The notes: generated by a model not told the origin, from the letters alone. Counted from the first letter of the stretch, positions 8,675 to 18,187 are shown. The stretch is 37,941 nt of DNA from Sphaerimonospora thailandensis (GCF_016863115.1 NZ_BOOG01000064.1:1-37941), one strand, 5' to 3'. Made by a program: numbers and translations.

Positions 8675-9541
8675 GACGCCGGTCAGCTTGACGCCCTCGA
8701 TGAAGACCTTCTGTGCGAAGAAGAACAGGATGATCACCGGGGCTATCACGAGGAGGGTGGCGGCCATCGTGAGGTTCCACTGGACGCGGTGCACCGACCG
8801 GAACGCGGCCAGGCCGAGCGAGAGCGTCCAGTTGTCCAGGTCCGTCCGGGCGTACAGCAGCGGACCGTAGTAGTCGTTCCAGCAGTAGAAGAAGCTGAAC
8901 AGCGCCACGGCGGCGATCGCCGGGCGGGCCATCGGCAGGATCACCCGCACGAGCGTCCGGAACTCCCCGCACCCGTCGACCTTGGCGGCGTCGGAGTACT
9001 CACGCGGGATCGTGATCAGGAACTGCCGGAGCAGGAAGATCGAGAACGCGTCGCCGAGCAGCATCGGGATGATCAGCGGCCACAGGGTGCCGGTGAGGTG
9101 GAACCTCGCCCAGATGAGGTAGACGGGCACGGACACGACCTGCGGCGGCAGCATCATCATGGTGATGACCATCAGGAACGCGAGCTTCCTGCCGCGGAAG
9201 CGGAACCTCGCCAGCGCGTACGCCACCGGGACCGACGACAGCAGCATGAACGCGGTGGCCAGCACCGAGTACATGAGCGTGTTGCCGATCCAGGTGAGCA
9301 GCGGCGCCTTCTCGAAGATCTCGGTGAAGTTGCCCCAGTTCCACGTCTTCGGCCACAGCTGGGAGGTGAGCGCCTGGTTGTCGTCCATCAGCGCCGTCAG
9401 CGTGATGAACACCAGCGGCCCGAGGAACATGATCGACAATGCGATGGCGAGTGCGTGGTTGGCGATCCACAGGAGCATCCGCCGCCACCTGACCGACGCC
9501 GTGGCAGCGGCGGCGGGGGAGGGCGAGGTGGTGGTCGTCAT
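8669..9541 (-). CDS. csnG: ABC sugar transporter permease (MalG type)
   Basis: A 290-aa inner-membrane permease with six predicted helices and a cytoplasmic N-terminus. The EAA loop (about 190-215, EYSDAAKVDGCGEFRTLVRV) docks the ATPase. The C-terminus EGVKLTGVK is typical of CUT1-family MalG proteins. It starts inside the stop of the preceding permease gene (ATGA overlap), so the two are co-translated. No ATPase gene is encoded nearby, so a shared MsiK-like ATPase elsewhere probably powers the system, as is known for streptomycete CUT1 transporters. Confidence 0.92.
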   Translation of the reverse strand: MTTTTSPSPAAAATASVRWRRMLLWIANHALAIALSIMFLGPLVFITLTALMDDNQALTSQLWPKTWNWGNFTEIFEKAPLLTWIGNTLMYSVLATAFMLLSSVPVAYALARFRFRGRKLAFLMVITMMMLPPQVVSVPVYLIWARFHLTGTLWPLIIPMLLGDAFSIFLLRQFLITIPREYSDAAKVDGCGEFRTLVRVILPMARPAIAAVALFSFFYCWNDYYGPLLYARTDLDNWTLSLGLAAFRSVHRVQWNLTMAATLLVIAPVIILFFFAQKVFIEGVKLTGVK

Positions 9542-10491
9542 GCCTCCTCCTCGGCGAAGCCCCGGAACTGCCGCAGCAGGACGAGCGTGAACATCATCGA
9601 GACGACGAACAGCACCAGCGCCATGACGCAGGCGTAGCCCATGGCGAAGTCACGGAAGCCCTGGTGGTAGAGCCATTCGGGGAACGTCAGCGTCGACTGG
9701 TCGGGGTAGCCCGGGGTGAACACCGATCCGGCCGAGTCGGTGGACCCGGAGGCGACCCGGGCCGCGATCATCGCCTGGGTGAAGTACTGCAGGGCCTGGA
9801 TGACCCCGGTCACCGCGGCGAACATCAGCACCGGCCGGATCACCGGCAGCGTGATCCGGTAGAACCGCTGCCAGGCGCCCGCCCCGTCGATCGCGGCGGC
9901 CTCGTACAGCTGCTTGGGCACGTCCAGCAGGGCGGCCATGAAGATCACCATGAGGTCGCCGACCGACCAGAGGGCGAGCATGGTCAGCCCCCACTTCGAC
10001 CAGGCCGGGTCGCCGAACCAGTCGGGGGAGCCGATGCCCACCGCGGACAGGATGGCCTGCACCGGTCCGGTGCCCGGGTTCAGCAGGTACACGAACCCGA
10101 GCGTCCCGGCCACCACCGGCACCAGCGACGGCAGATAGAAGATCGTACGGAACAGCCCCACTCCGGCCTTCAGCCTGGTGATGAGCTGGGCCACGCCGAG
10201 GCCGAACAGCACCCGCAGCGGGACCATGACCACGACCAGCCACAGCGTGTTCTTGATCGACCGCCAGGCGGCCGGGTCCTCCAGGAAGTACCGGTAGTTC
10301 AACAGCCCCACCGGCTCCAGCGTGAACATGTCGTACCGCTGGAAGGAGAAGTAGACGGTGGCGAGCAGCGGGTAGAGGAAGAAGACCGCGAACCCGATGA
10401 TCCACGGGGAGAGCCAGATCAGCGCGCGGAGATTGTCGCGCCGGCCGCGGCCCGCACCTCGGCCTCGGCCGGCGAGTGGAACGGCTGCCAT
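9538..10491 (-). CDS. csnF: ABC sugar transporter permease (MalF type)
   Basis: A 317-aa membrane permease, partner of the downstream MalG-type protein. After a basic Arg/Gly-rich N-terminus come SPWIIGFAVFFLYPL (first helix) and further transmembrane helices. The EAA loop is at about 215-235 (QLYEAAAIDGAGAWQRFYR). It starts 4 nt after the end of the binding-protein gene. The two permeases form the channel for the sugar delivered by the lipoprotein. Confidence 0.92.
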   Translation of the reverse strand: MAAVPLAGRGRGAGRGRRDNLRALIWLSPWIIGFAVFFLYPLLATVYFSFQRYDMFTLEPVGLLNYRYFLEDPAAWRSIKNTLWLVVVMVPLRVLFGLGVAQLITRLKAGVGLFRTIFYLPSLVPVVAGTLGFVYLLNPGTGPVQAILSAVGIGSPDWFGDPAWSKWGLTMLALWSVGDLMVIFMAALLDVPKQLYEAAAIDGAGAWQRFYRITLPVIRPVLMFAAVTGVIQALQYFTQAMIAARVASGSTDSAGSVFTPGYPDQSTLTFPEWLYHQGFRDFAMGYACVMALVLFVVSMMFTLVLLRQFRGFAEEEA

Positions 10492-10495
10492 CAGG

Positions 10496-11830
10496 TCAGC
10501 CGCCCGCGGTCAGCTTCAGCTTGTCGTTGATCCTCTTGTCCACGTCGGCGAGCAGGGCGTCCAGGTCATCGGCCCGGCCGGACTCCCACTTGATCTGCGC
10601 CTCCTGCAGCGCCTGCTGGTTGAAGACGGAGTTGAGGTGGGCCGGCAGCGTGGTGCTGTTCGGGTTGGCGAACACGTCGAGGAAGGTCTGGAAGTGCTCG
10701 TCCTTCTTCAGGTTCGGCGACTGCAGCGCGGGCAGCGTGCTCGGCACGTTGCGGATCGCGTTCGACAGCGTGACCAGGGCATCGGTGTCGGTGGTCAGGT
10801 ACTTCACCAGCTCCCAGGCCGCCTCGGCGTGCTTGGCCCCCTTCGGGATCCCGATGACGGTGCCGGTGATGAAGCCCGCGCCGTACCGCTCGGGCTGGTC
10901 GTCGGCGACCGGGAACGGGGCGGTGCCGTAGTCGAGGTCGGGGGCGCTGTCGGCGAGCATGGCGACCCGCCACTCACCGTCGATGGCCATCGCGACCTTG
11001 CCCTTGTGGAAGGGGTTGTCGGCCGACCACTCGTCCCCGAAGCTCTTGCGGAACTTCTCGATCTTGTCGTAGCCGAACCAGTCGGTCAGGTCCTTCTGCC
11101 AGGTCATCAGCTTCTTCCACTGCGGGTCGGAGCCGATGGCCGAGGTGCCGTCCGGGTTGGTCCACTTCGCGCCGACCATGACCCCGGTGTGGATCGGGGA
11201 GTTCTCGTACATCTGGCTGATCGGCATGAAACCGGCGACCTCGAGGTCGCCCTTGGCGTTCTTGACCGTGAGCTTCTTGGCGAGGTCGGCCAGCTCGCTC
11301 AGCGTCTTGGGCGGTTCGTTGCCCTGCATGAGCTTCTTGTTGTAGTAGAGCCCGTAGGCGTCGGCGAGCATGGGCAGCACGCACCGCTTGCCGTCGTACT
11401 GGGTGTACTCGTCGATGACCTTGGGGAACAGGGCCGGCCCGTCGATCTTGCTCGCCGTCAGGTACGGGTTCAGGTCCTGGAAGATGCCGGCCTTGCAGAA
11501 CTCGGCCACGCTGTCGGTGGTGAACGACAGGGCGACGTCGGGCGGGTTGCCGCCGCGGACCGACTGGATGATCTGGTCGTCCTGGATCGCCTTGGTCGCC
11601 TTGACCGTGATCCACGGGAACTTCTGGTTGAAGCCGGCGAGCGTGTCCTCGAACGCCTTGAGCTCGCTGTCGGCGCTGAAGCCGTGCCAGAACTCGATGG
11701 TGACCGGGGTCTGATCGGTCGCGCTCGCCCCGACCTTCGGCGGGCCGGAGGACTCCGTGCCGGCCGTGCAGGCGGTGAGCAGGGCGAGACCGGCGGCCGC
11801 CGCCGCGGGGATCACGAGCGGTCGTCTCAT
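10496..11830 (-). CDS. csnE: Sugar ABC transporter substrate-binding lipoprotein
   Basis: A 444-aa extracellular solute-binding protein, family 1. The signal peptide ends in a lipobox LLTAC (about residues 17-21), so it should be lipid-anchored on the outer face of the membrane. The mature protein has the usual TIEFWHGFS opening strand and family motifs such as NPPDVALSF, LPMLADAYGLYYNKKL and KVAMAIDGEW. The ligand is inferred from synteny with csnE to be chitosan oligosaccharides. It starts 36 nt after the repressor gene, with AAAGG upstream of the ATG and no obvious separate operator. Confidence 0.92.
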   Translation of the reverse strand: MRRPLVIPAAAAAGLALLTACTAGTESSGPPKVGASATDQTPVTIEFWHGFSADSELKAFEDTLAGFNQKFPWITVKATKAIQDDQIIQSVRGGNPPDVALSFTTDSVAEFCKAGIFQDLNPYLTASKIDGPALFPKVIDEYTQYDGKRCVLPMLADAYGLYYNKKLMQGNEPPKTLSELADLAKKLTVKNAKGDLEVAGFMPISQMYENSPIHTGVMVGAKWTNPDGTSAIGSDPQWKKLMTWQKDLTDWFGYDKIEKFRKSFGDEWSADNPFHKGKVAMAIDGEWRVAMLADSAPDLDYGTAPFPVADDQPERYGAGFITGTVIGIPKGAKHAEAAWELVKYLTTDTDALVTLSNAIRNVPSTLPALQSPNLKKDEHFQTFLDVFANPNSTTLPAHLNSVFNQQALQEAQIKWESGRADDLDALLADVDKRINDKLKLTAGG

Positions 11831-11866
11831 CTCGGGGGGTGCCTTTCTGTCAGGAATTAATGATCA

Positions 11867-13102
11867 TCAGGACGGGGAGATCAGGGGGCCGAACAGCTCG
11901 TCGCGGGTCGCGCCGAGAGCGAGGTCGAGGGCGCCGGTGATGACGGGATTGCCCTCGACGGCGGACAGCCGCACCGGGGGCCGGGGGATGGTCAGCGCGT
12001 GCAGCTCCCGCTCGACGAGCTCGCGCAGGATCTCGCCGCCGGCCGTCGGCACTCCGCCGGACAGGACGACGACCTCGGGGTCGACGACCGCGGTGACCGC
12101 GGCGAGCCCGAGCGCGAGGCGGGCGGCCACCTCCGCGAGCGCCGCCCGTGCCGCCTCCGCCCGGGTCGCGTCCGCCCGTGCGGCCTCCGGCCGGCCACGC
12201 TCGATCGCCGCCACGGCGTTCCGCACGGCCTGCGCCGGGCTCGGCCCGCGCAGGCCGTGCGCGCGCAGGATGTTCAGTACGGCGATGCCGCCGGACAGCG
12301 CCTGGAACCCATGCCTGGACCGCTTGCCGACGTCGCGGGCGGTGGGGGCGCCGATCACCGGCATGTAGCCGACCTCGCCCGCGCCCCCGGTCGCGCCCCG
12401 GTGCAGCCGCCCGTCCAGGACCAGGGCCGCGCCGAGGCCCTCCTCGGCCCACAGCAGCACGAAGTCGCGGTGGCCCCGCGCGGCGCCCCGCGACCGCTCC
12501 GCCTGAGCGGCGAGGTTCACGTCGTTCTCGATGTCGACCGGCACGCCGATCCCGTCGCGCAGCGCGGCGACCACGTCCGGGACGTGCCAGCCGGGGATGT
12601 GCGCCGCGTACCCCAGACGGCCCGTGGACGGGTCGATCGCGCCGCCGATGCCGATGACGACCCGGTTCAGCGTCCGCGGATCGAGCCCGGCGGGGGAGCA
12701 GGCGCCGGTGAGCGCCGAGCGCACCCGTTCCACCACGTCGCCGCCGGTCCGTCCGGGGGTGGGCAGGCGGTGCGTGGCGACCGCGCTCCCCGTGATGTCC
12801 GCGACGGCCACCTCGATCCTGGCCGGGGTCACGTCCAGCGCCGCCACGTGCGCCGCGCCGGGATTGATCCGGTACAGCTCGGCCGTACGGCCCGGCATGC
12901 CCCCGCGGATGCCGTCCAGCACGACCAGGCCGGCCTCCTGGAGCCTGGCCAGGAGCTGGGAGGCGGTCGGCTTGGACAGCCCGATGAGCGCGCCCAGCTC
13001 CGGGCGGGTGAGCGGACCCCGCTCCAGCAGGACCCGGAGCGCGGCGCCGTCGTTGATCGCCCGCAACAGGCTGGGCGTTCCACCCATGGGCCGTTCGCTC
13101 AC
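11867..13102 (-). CDS. csnR: ROK family transcriptional repressor
   Basis: A 411-aa NagC/XylR-type repressor. The N-terminal winged helix-turn-helix (about 10-75, including ELGALIGLSKPTASQLLARL) is followed by a ROK sugar-kinase-like domain (VIGIGGAIDPSTG; DIENDVNLAAQAE; EEGLGAALVLDG). The usual ROK zinc cluster (CxCGxxGCxE) is absent: after GEVGYMPV the sequence runs into KRSRHGFQALSGG. The inducer site is therefore probably altered. The GTG at 13102 is chosen for the GGAGGG seven bases upstream; TTG 13117 and ATG 13087 are alternatives. It is the first gene of the sugar operon, with a palindromic operator 34 bp upstream. The csnR symbol rests on order and family. Confidence 0.85.
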   Translation of the reverse strand: MSERPMGGTPSLLRAINDGAALRVLLERGPLTRPELGALIGLSKPTASQLLARLQEAGLVVLDGIRGGMPGRTAELYRINPGAAHVAALDVTPARIEVAVADITGSAVATHRLPTPGRTGGDVVERVRSALTGACSPAGLDPRTLNRVVIGIGGAIDPSTGRLGYAAHIPGWHVPDVVAALRDGIGVPVDIENDVNLAAQAERSRGAARGHRDFVLLWAEEGLGAALVLDGRLHRGATGGAGEVGYMPVIGAPTARDVGKRSRHGFQALSGGIAVLNILRAHGLRGPSPAQAVRNAVAAIERGRPEAARADATRAEAARAALAEVAARLALGLAAVTAVVDPEVVVLSGGVPTAGGEILRELVERELHALTIPRPPVRLSAVEGNPVITGALDLALGATRDELFGPLISPS

Positions 13103-13135
13103 CGGCCGTCCCTCCAACCTGCGCTTAATCTTCTA

Positions 13136-13152
13136 TTAGTAAAGTTTCCTAA
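13136..13152 (-). promoter_or_regulatory. ROK-type operator upstream of the sugar operon
   Basis: TTAGTAAAGTTTCCTAA is a 17-bp imperfect palindrome (TTAGtAAA-g-TTTcCTAA) in an A/T-rich island between the divergent csnR-like gene and the helicase. This is the classic form of actinobacterial ROK operators. It lies just upstream of the repressor gene, consistent with autoregulation of the whole six-gene operon. Confidence 0.7.
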
Positions 13153-13250
13153 CTTATAAAGGTCCCGGCTGTCGATGTCAACGGGCCGGCGGCGCCGCAA
13201 CCGACCTGTGACCCGCACCCGGACAGGGCCACTGACGACCACCGGGCCAC

Positions 13251-13256
13251 TACAAT
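13251..13256 (+). promoter_or_regulatory. -10 box (TACAAT) of the helicase gene
   Basis: TACAAT is near-consensus and ends 10 nt before the ATG at 13267. The transcript would be leaderless or nearly so. I find no good -35 box. No 19-bp rifamycin-associated element, as found before some helR genes, is present. Confidence 0.45.
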
Positions 13257-13266
13257 CTGTCGGCCT

Positions 13267-15531
13267 ATGCCTGAGACTTCGGCGGGTGAGCTGGCCCGGG
13301 AACAGAAGTACGTCGCCGCGCTGTACGAGCGCCTCGACGTGCTGCGCGAGCGCACGCGCAGACAGCTTGACGACGTGCTGGCCCAGGGCGCCTCGGGCAC
13401 GCACCAGAACCGGTCCGAGCGCGACACGTTCGCCGTCATGTACGCCCAGCGCCTGGCCCGCCTGTGGGCGGTGGAGAACCGGCTGTGCTTCGGCAGGCTG
13501 GACCACGCCGACGAAACCTCGCTGTACATCGGCCGCATCGGCCTGTCGGACGACGAGCAGCACCGCCTGCTGATCGACTGGCGGGCGCCGGTCGCACAGC
13601 CGTTCTACCGGGCGACCCCGGCCGCGCCGATGGGGCTGACCCGCAGACGCCACCTGCACACCAAGGGCCGCAAGGTCACCGGGGTCGACGACGACCTGCT
13701 CGACCTCGACCGGCTCACCGACGCCGACCGCGCCACGCTGAACGGCGAGGCCGCCCTGCTGGCCGCGCTGGACGAGCGGCGCACCGGGCGGATGCGCGAC
13801 ATCGTGGCCACCATCCAGGCCGAACAGGACGCGATCATCCGGAGCGACCTGAACGGCGTGCTCGTCGTCCAGGGCGGCCCGGGCACCGGCAAGACCGTGG
13901 TGGCCCTGCACCGCGCGGCCTACCTCCTGTACACCTACCGGGACCGCCTGGAACGGCGGGGCGTGCTGGTCCTCGGGCCCAACCCGACGTTCATGCGCTA
14001 CATCGACCAGGTCCTGCCCTCGCTCGGCGAGACCGACGTGCTGCTGTCCACCATCGGTGACCTCTACCCCGGGGTCACCGCTGTCCGTTCCGATCCCCCC
14101 GAAGCCGCCGCGATCAAGGGATCGGTCCGGATGGCCGAGGTGGTGGCGGCCGCCGTGGGCGACCGGCAGCGGATCCCGGACCGGCCGCTGGAGATCCGGC
14201 TCGACAAGTTCACGCTGCGGCTCGACGTCAAGACCTTCGAGGCCGCCCGGGCGAAGGCGCTGCGCGCCCGCAAGCCGCACAACGAGGCCCGCCCGGTGTT
14301 CGTCAGGCATCTGCTGAACACGCTGACCAGGCAGGCCGCCAGGAAGCTCGGCCGCGGCATGCTCGACGAGGCCGACTTCGCCGAGCTGCGTGAGGACCTG
14401 CGGACCGAGGAGCCGGTTCGGGCCGCGCTCAACCGGCTCTGGCCGTACCTCACCCCGCAGCGCCTGCTGATCGGCCTGTTCACCTCCGCCCAGCGGATGG
14501 CCGCCGCCGGGCTGACCGAGCGGGAGCGGGAGGCGCTGCTGCGGGAGCCGCCCCGGCCGGGCGAGGGCGGCGCCTGGTGGAGCGACGCCGACGTCCCGCT
14601 GCTGGACGAGGCGGCCGAGCTCCTCGGCCACATCGACGAGGGGGTGGTCCGGGCCGCCCGGATCGCCGAGGAGGAGCGCCGGGAGCGGATCGCATACGCC
14701 CGGGAGGTCCTCGAGCTGACCGGTATGGCGGACATCATGGACGCGGAGCGTTTCGCGGCCCGCCAGGAGGCCGAGGAGACCCAGCTGACCACGGCGGAGC
14801 GGGCGGCGCGCGACCGCACCTGGGCGTTCGGCCATGTGATCGTCGACGAGGCGCAGGAGCTGTCGGAGATGGCCTGGCGCATGGTCATGCGCCGCTGCCC
14901 GAGCCGGTCGATGACGATCGTCGGCGACATCGCCCAGACCGGTTCGTCGGCCGGCGCGGCCAGCTGGGGCCGGATGCTGGACCCGTACGTCGGGGGCCGC
15001 TGGCGCGAGGCCGTCCTGACGGTGAACTACCGCACGCCGGCCGAGTCGATGGCGGTCGCGGCCCGGGTGCTGGAGCTGGTCGGCCCGGACCTGAAGGCCC
15101 CGGAGTCGGTGCGCGAGACCGGGGAGCGGCCCTGGGCGCTGCGCGTGGCGGAACTGTCCGAGCTGGGCCCGCTGGTCCGCGAAGAGATCGTCCGGGATGA
15201 GGAGAGCGGCGTGGGCCGCCTGGTCGTGATCGTCCCGGCCTCGGCGGAGCGCGAGATCGGGGCGCTGGTCACCGCCGCCGTGCCGGGCGCCGTCGCCGTG
15301 CCGGGACCGGCCGCCCTCGACGCGCCGGTCGCCGTGCTGGCCGTGGCGGACGCCAAGGGGCTCGAGTTCGACTCGGTGATCGTGGTCGAACCGTCGCGGA
15401 TCCTGGGGGAGTCACCCCGGGGGCCCAGTGACCTCTACGTCGCGGTGACCCGGGCCACCCGGCGGCTCGGCGTGGTGCACACCGGCGTGCTGCCCGCCGC
15501 TCTGACCGGTCTGGCGGACCGGATCCGATGA
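13267..15531 (+). CDS. HelD-like RNA polymerase-associated helicase (UvrD/SF1 family)
   Basis: A 754-aa SF1 motor of the actinobacterial HelD/HelR class, known to pull stalled RNA polymerase off DNA. The N-terminal helical arm (about 1-75, heptad-rich) is followed by DWRAPVAQPFYRA and the typical RRHLHTKGRKVTGVDDDLLD segment. Walker A is GGPGTGKT (203-210), Walker B is VIVDEAQEL (about 525), motif III region is IVGDIAQTG and motif VI is VAVTRATRRLG near the C-terminus. The length is normal. Some family members confer rifampicin tolerance (HelR); whether this one does cannot be told. It is divergent from the csn-like operon. Confidence 0.9.
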   Translation: MPETSAGELAREQKYVAALYERLDVLRERTRRQLDDVLAQGASGTHQNRSERDTFAVMYAQRLARLWAVENRLCFGRLDHADETSLYIGRIGLSDDEQHRLLIDWRAPVAQPFYRATPAAPMGLTRRRHLHTKGRKVTGVDDDLLDLDRLTDADRATLNGEAALLAALDERRTGRMRDIVATIQAEQDAIIRSDLNGVLVVQGGPGTGKTVVALHRAAYLLYTYRDRLERRGVLVLGPNPTFMRYIDQVLPSLGETDVLLSTIGDLYPGVTAVRSDPPEAAAIKGSVRMAEVVAAAVGDRQRIPDRPLEIRLDKFTLRLDVKTFEAARAKALRARKPHNEARPVFVRHLLNTLTRQAARKLGRGMLDEADFAELREDLRTEEPVRAALNRLWPYLTPQRLLIGLFTSAQRMAAAGLTEREREALLREPPRPGEGGAWWSDADVPLLDEAAELLGHIDEGVVRAARIAEEERRERIAYAREVLELTGMADIMDAERFAARQEAEETQLTTAERAARDRTWAFGHVIVDEAQELSEMAWRMVMRRCPSRSMTIVGDIAQTGSSAGAASWGRMLDPYVGGRWREAVLTVNYRTPAESMAVAARVLELVGPDLKAPESVRETGERPWALRVAELSELGPLVREEIVRDEESGVGRLVVIVPASAEREIGALVTAAVPGAVAVPGPAALDAPVAVLAVADAKGLEFDSVIVVEPSRILGESPRGPSDLYVAVTRATRRLGVVHTGVLPAALTGLADRIR

Positions 15532-15619
15532 CGGCCACATCGCCCCAGACAGTCGGGGTGGGATTTGTCAGACACCCTCCAGCTGGGCAAAGTTGGCATT
15601 ACCCCTGTTGGGGGTGCGG

Positions 15620-15647
15620 TTGACATCTACGCTGAGGTCGGTAGTTT
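15620..15647 (+). promoter_or_regulatory. Strong sigma-70-type promoter in a 371-bp gene-free stretch
   Basis: A perfect -35 TTGACA (15620-15625) is followed after 16 bp by TAGTTT (15642-15647). The expected start is near 15654, about 255 nt before lnt. The rest of the gap (15532-15902) has no convincing ORF. It contains a hairpin ACCCC-tgttg-GGGGT (15601-15615) upstream, a 7-bp stem GACGGAG/CTCCGTC (15713-15731) and two TCTCCTGG/GCTCCTGC stretches resembling anti-Shine-Dalgarno loops. The transcript could be a long lnt leader or a small RNA. Confidence 0.5.
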
Positions 15648-15896
15648 GCTGCGAGTCCAGCACGGGACTGACCGGTTGGCCGTCTCCTGGCGCCATCGGC
15701 TCCTGCGTCCGTGACGGAGAGTGACTCCGTCTTCACAGCCAGGCGCAGACCGATGTTCCGCCGGGCCGGGGCACCCCAGCCGGCCGGGGGGTTGGACCCA
15801 GGGAAGGGGTCCGGGCACCCAGTAGACAACGGTCTCCGCGCCCGCCGCCGGCGGGACGGATCCGGTCCGAAGGGCAGCCCGGGCCCCCTTCCGCCG

Positions 15897-15902
15897 TAGA
15901 GT
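15897..15902 (+). promoter_or_regulatory. Probable -10 box (TAGAGT) for leaderless lnt
   Basis: TAGAGT is followed by exactly 6 nt and then GTG (15909), the textbook geometry of a leaderless start. It makes 15909 a better start than the GTG at 15903. Confidence 0.45.
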
Positions 15903-15908
15903 GTGCCC

Positions 15909-17408
15909 GTGTTACTGAAAGTGGCCGCCTCCGTCGCCGGTGGCCTGGTGCTCTACCTGGCCTTCCCGCCCATCGGCTGGTGGTTCTGCGCGCCGGTCGG
16001 CGTCGCGCTGCTCGCCCTCGCCCTGTACGGCACGGCCTGGCGCCGCGCCGCCTGGATCGGATATGTGGGAGCCCTGGCGTTCCTGTTCCCCACGCTGTCG
16101 TGGGTGCGCCCGATCGGGGACGACGCCTGGCTGGCCCTGGTGGGCATCGAGAGCCTGTTCTGGGCCGCCCTGGCGGTGGCGGTCACCTACGTCATGCGAT
16201 CGCGCGCCTGGCCGCTCTGGACGGCCTGCCTGTGGGTCGCGCAGGAATGGGCCCGCGGACTGATCCCGGTCGGCGGCTTTCCCTGGGCGCGGCTGGCCTT
16301 CAGCCAGGGCGAGTCGCCGTACACCCCCTTCGCCGCGCTCGGCGGCGCCCCGCTTGTGAGTTTCACGGTCGCCCTGTCGGGAACGCTGCTGTCCGCGCTG
16401 GTCATCAGGGTCATCAGGGCCCCCGGGGGGATGCGGTGGGACCGCGTCGTCGCCGGGACGCTGCTGGGCGCGATAGCCGTACCGGTGCTGGCGTTCGCGG
16501 TGCCCCGGCCCGGCGACGAGGGCAGAACAGTGCGGATAGGCGTGATCCAGGGGAACGTCCCCGGGCGGGGGATGTACTTCCTCGGCGACGAGCCCGCCGT
16601 CGTGCTGCGCAACCACGCGGATGAGACGCACCGTATGGCCCGGGCCGTACGGGACGGGAAGCTGCCCAAGCCGGACCTCGTGGTCTGGCCGGAGAACTCC
16701 ACCGACATCGACCCCTATGAAAGCCGGTTCGCCCGTGAGGTGATCGACTCGGCGGCCAAGGACATCGGCGTGCCGATCCTCGTCGGGGCCGTCGTGCACA
16801 TCGGCACCGAGTACCGGGCGACCCGCGGCCTGGTGTGGGACCCGGTGACCGGGCCGGGGGCGTACTACGACAAGCGCAAGCTCGTGCCGTTCGGCGAGTA
16901 CACCCCGATGAAGGACCTGGTCCTGGCGCTGTCCGAACGGGCCCATCTGGTCGGCCGGCAGTCGAAGGCGGGTGAGACGCCGGGCGCGCTGCGGATGGGG
17001 CCGGTCACGGTGGGCGTGGTGGAGTGCTACGAGGTGGCCTTCGACGGCATGGTCAGGGACACCGTGGACGCCGGCGGCACCCCGCTGGTCGTGCAGACCA
17101 ACAACGCCAGCTACGCGCTCACCAACCTGCCGCCCCAGCAGCTCGCGATGTCGCAGCTGCGTGCGGTGGAGTTCAACCGGGCCGTGGTCACGGCGGCGAC
17201 CACGGGGATCTCGGCTTACGTCACCCCGGACGGCCGGATCGCGTGGCGGACCGGCGAACTGGTCGCGGACATGAACGTCGTGGACGTCCCCGTCAGGACG
17301 GGGACCACGCTCGCCGCCAGGTTGGGTGCGCTGCCCGAATGGATTTTGATATTCATTGGTGCGACTGCAACCGTGGCGGCGATTGCGAAAGCGCGGAGGA
17401 ACAGCTGA
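15909..17408 (+). CDS. lnt: Apolipoprotein N-acyltransferase
   Basis: A membrane enzyme that adds the third acyl chain to lipoproteins such as the binding protein upstream. About six transmembrane helices (1-200 and a last one near the C-terminus) flank a periplasm-facing nitrilase domain. Counting from the alternative GTG at 15903, the catalytic triad is E264 (VVWPENS), K326 ([13 protein letters not shown]) and C375 ([11 protein letters not shown]). The length of about 500 aa is normal. The stop overlaps the ATG of the mannosyltransferase gene as TGATG. The same pair is fused or adjacent in mycobacteria (Ppm1), where the Lnt half partners the glycosyltransferase. Confidence 0.93.
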   Translation: MLLKVAASVAGGLVLYLAFPPIGWWFCAPVGVALLALALYGTAWRRAAWIGYVGALAFLFPTLSWVRPIGDDAWLALVGIESLFWAALAVAVTYVMRSRAWPLWTACLWVAQEWARGLIPVGGFPWARLAFSQGESPYTPFAALGGAPLVSFTVALSGTLLSALVIRVIRAPGGMRWDRVVAGTLLGAIAVPVLAFAVPRPGDEGRTVRIGVIQGNVPGRGMYFLGDEPAVVLRNHADETHRMARAVRDGKLPKPDLVVWPENSTDIDPYESRFAREVIDSAAKDIGVPILVGAVVHIGTEYRATRGLVWDPVTGPGAYYDKRKLVPFGEYTPMKDLVLALSERAHLVGRQSKAGETPGALRMGPVTVGVVECYEVAFDGMVRDTVDAGGTPLVVQTNNASYALTNLPPQQLAMSQLRAVEFNRAVVTAATTGISAYVTPDGRIAWRTGELVADMNVVDVPVRTGTTLAARLGALPEWILIFIGATATVAAIAKARRNS

Positions 17409-18151
17409 TGGAGCGTCCTGGCGGGCGAGTGCTCGTGATCGTCCCCACGTACAACGAGCGAGAGAACCTGCCCGTGATCACGCGGCGGCTGCGCGAGGCG
17501 CTGCCCGACGCGGACCTGCTCGTCGCCGACGACAACAGCCCCGACGGCACCGGGGAGATCGCCGATGAACTGGCCGGGCGGGACGACCACATCCACGTCC
17601 TGCACCGGCCGGGCAAGCAGGGCCTCGGCGCGGCCTACATCGCCGGGTTCCGGTGGGGGCTGGAGCGGGGCTACGACATCCTGTGCGAGATCGACGCCGA
17701 CGGCTCGCACCAGCCGGAGGAGCTGCCCCAGCTGGTCGACTCGGTGGGCCGCGGCGCCGACCTCGCGATCGGCTCCCGGTGGGTGCCGGGCGGGAAGGTC
17801 GTCAACTGGCCGCTGCGGCGCGAGTTGCTGTCGCGCGGCGCCAACATCTACGTGCGGCTGATGCTCGGCATCCCGGTCCGCGACGCCACCGCCGGCTTCC
17901 GCGCCTACCGCGCCTCGACGCTGCGGAAGATCGGCCTGGACGACGTCGAGTCGCAGGGCTACTGCTTCCAGGTCGACCTCACGCTCAGGACCGTACGGCA
18001 CGGCCTGCGCGTGACCGAGGTCCCGATCAGGTTCGTGGAGCGCACGGTCGGCGCCAGCAAGATGAGCGGCGACATCATGAAGGAGGCCCTGTGGCGGATC
18101 ACCGTCTGGGGCTTCCAGGGCATGGACCGGCGGTTTCGCCGTCGGCGATGA
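17408..18151 (+). CDS. ppm1: Polyprenol monophosphomannose synthase
   Basis: A 247-aa GT2 glycosyltransferase that moves mannose from GDP-mannose to polyprenyl phosphate, the donor for protein O-mannosylation and lipoglycans. Visible features: [13 protein letters not shown] (10-22), DDNSPDGT (41-48), the metal-binding DADGS (96-100), and the DPM-type QGYCFQVDL and [12 protein letters not shown]. There is no C-terminal membrane domain, so it probably works with the membrane-bound Lnt encoded just upstream, with which it shares one base. GGAGGA lies 7 nt before the ATG. A longer reading with an upstream start in the lnt gene is out of frame with lnt and is not credible. Confidence 0.94.
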   Translation: MERPGGRVLVIVPTYNERENLPVITRRLREALPDADLLVADDNSPDGTGEIADELAGRDDHIHVLHRPGKQGLGAAYIAGFRWGLERGYDILCEIDADGSHQPEELPQLVDSVGRGADLAIGSRWVPGGKVVNWPLRRELLSRGANIYVRLMLGIPVRDATAGFRAYRASTLRKIGLDDVESQGYCFQVDLTLRTVRHGLRVTEVPIRFVERTVGASKMSGDIMKEALWRITVWGFQGMDRRFRRRR

Positions 18152-18187
18152 CCGGAACCACTCGGGCGGCTGAGACGTTTCACCCTG

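Noticed and set aside
12999-13159. Second regulator gene on the plus strand opposite csnR
   Set aside because: Plus-strand frames here are shadows of the ROK gene and lack any domain signal.
15711-15899. 62-codon ORF before lnt
   Set aside because: No ribosome site, Pro/Gly/Arg-rich low-complexity translation; more likely leader or small-RNA sequence.
17024-17407. N-terminal extension of the mannosyltransferase
   Set aside because: The frame is open but lies over lnt; the conserved protein begins at 17408 with a GGAGGA site.
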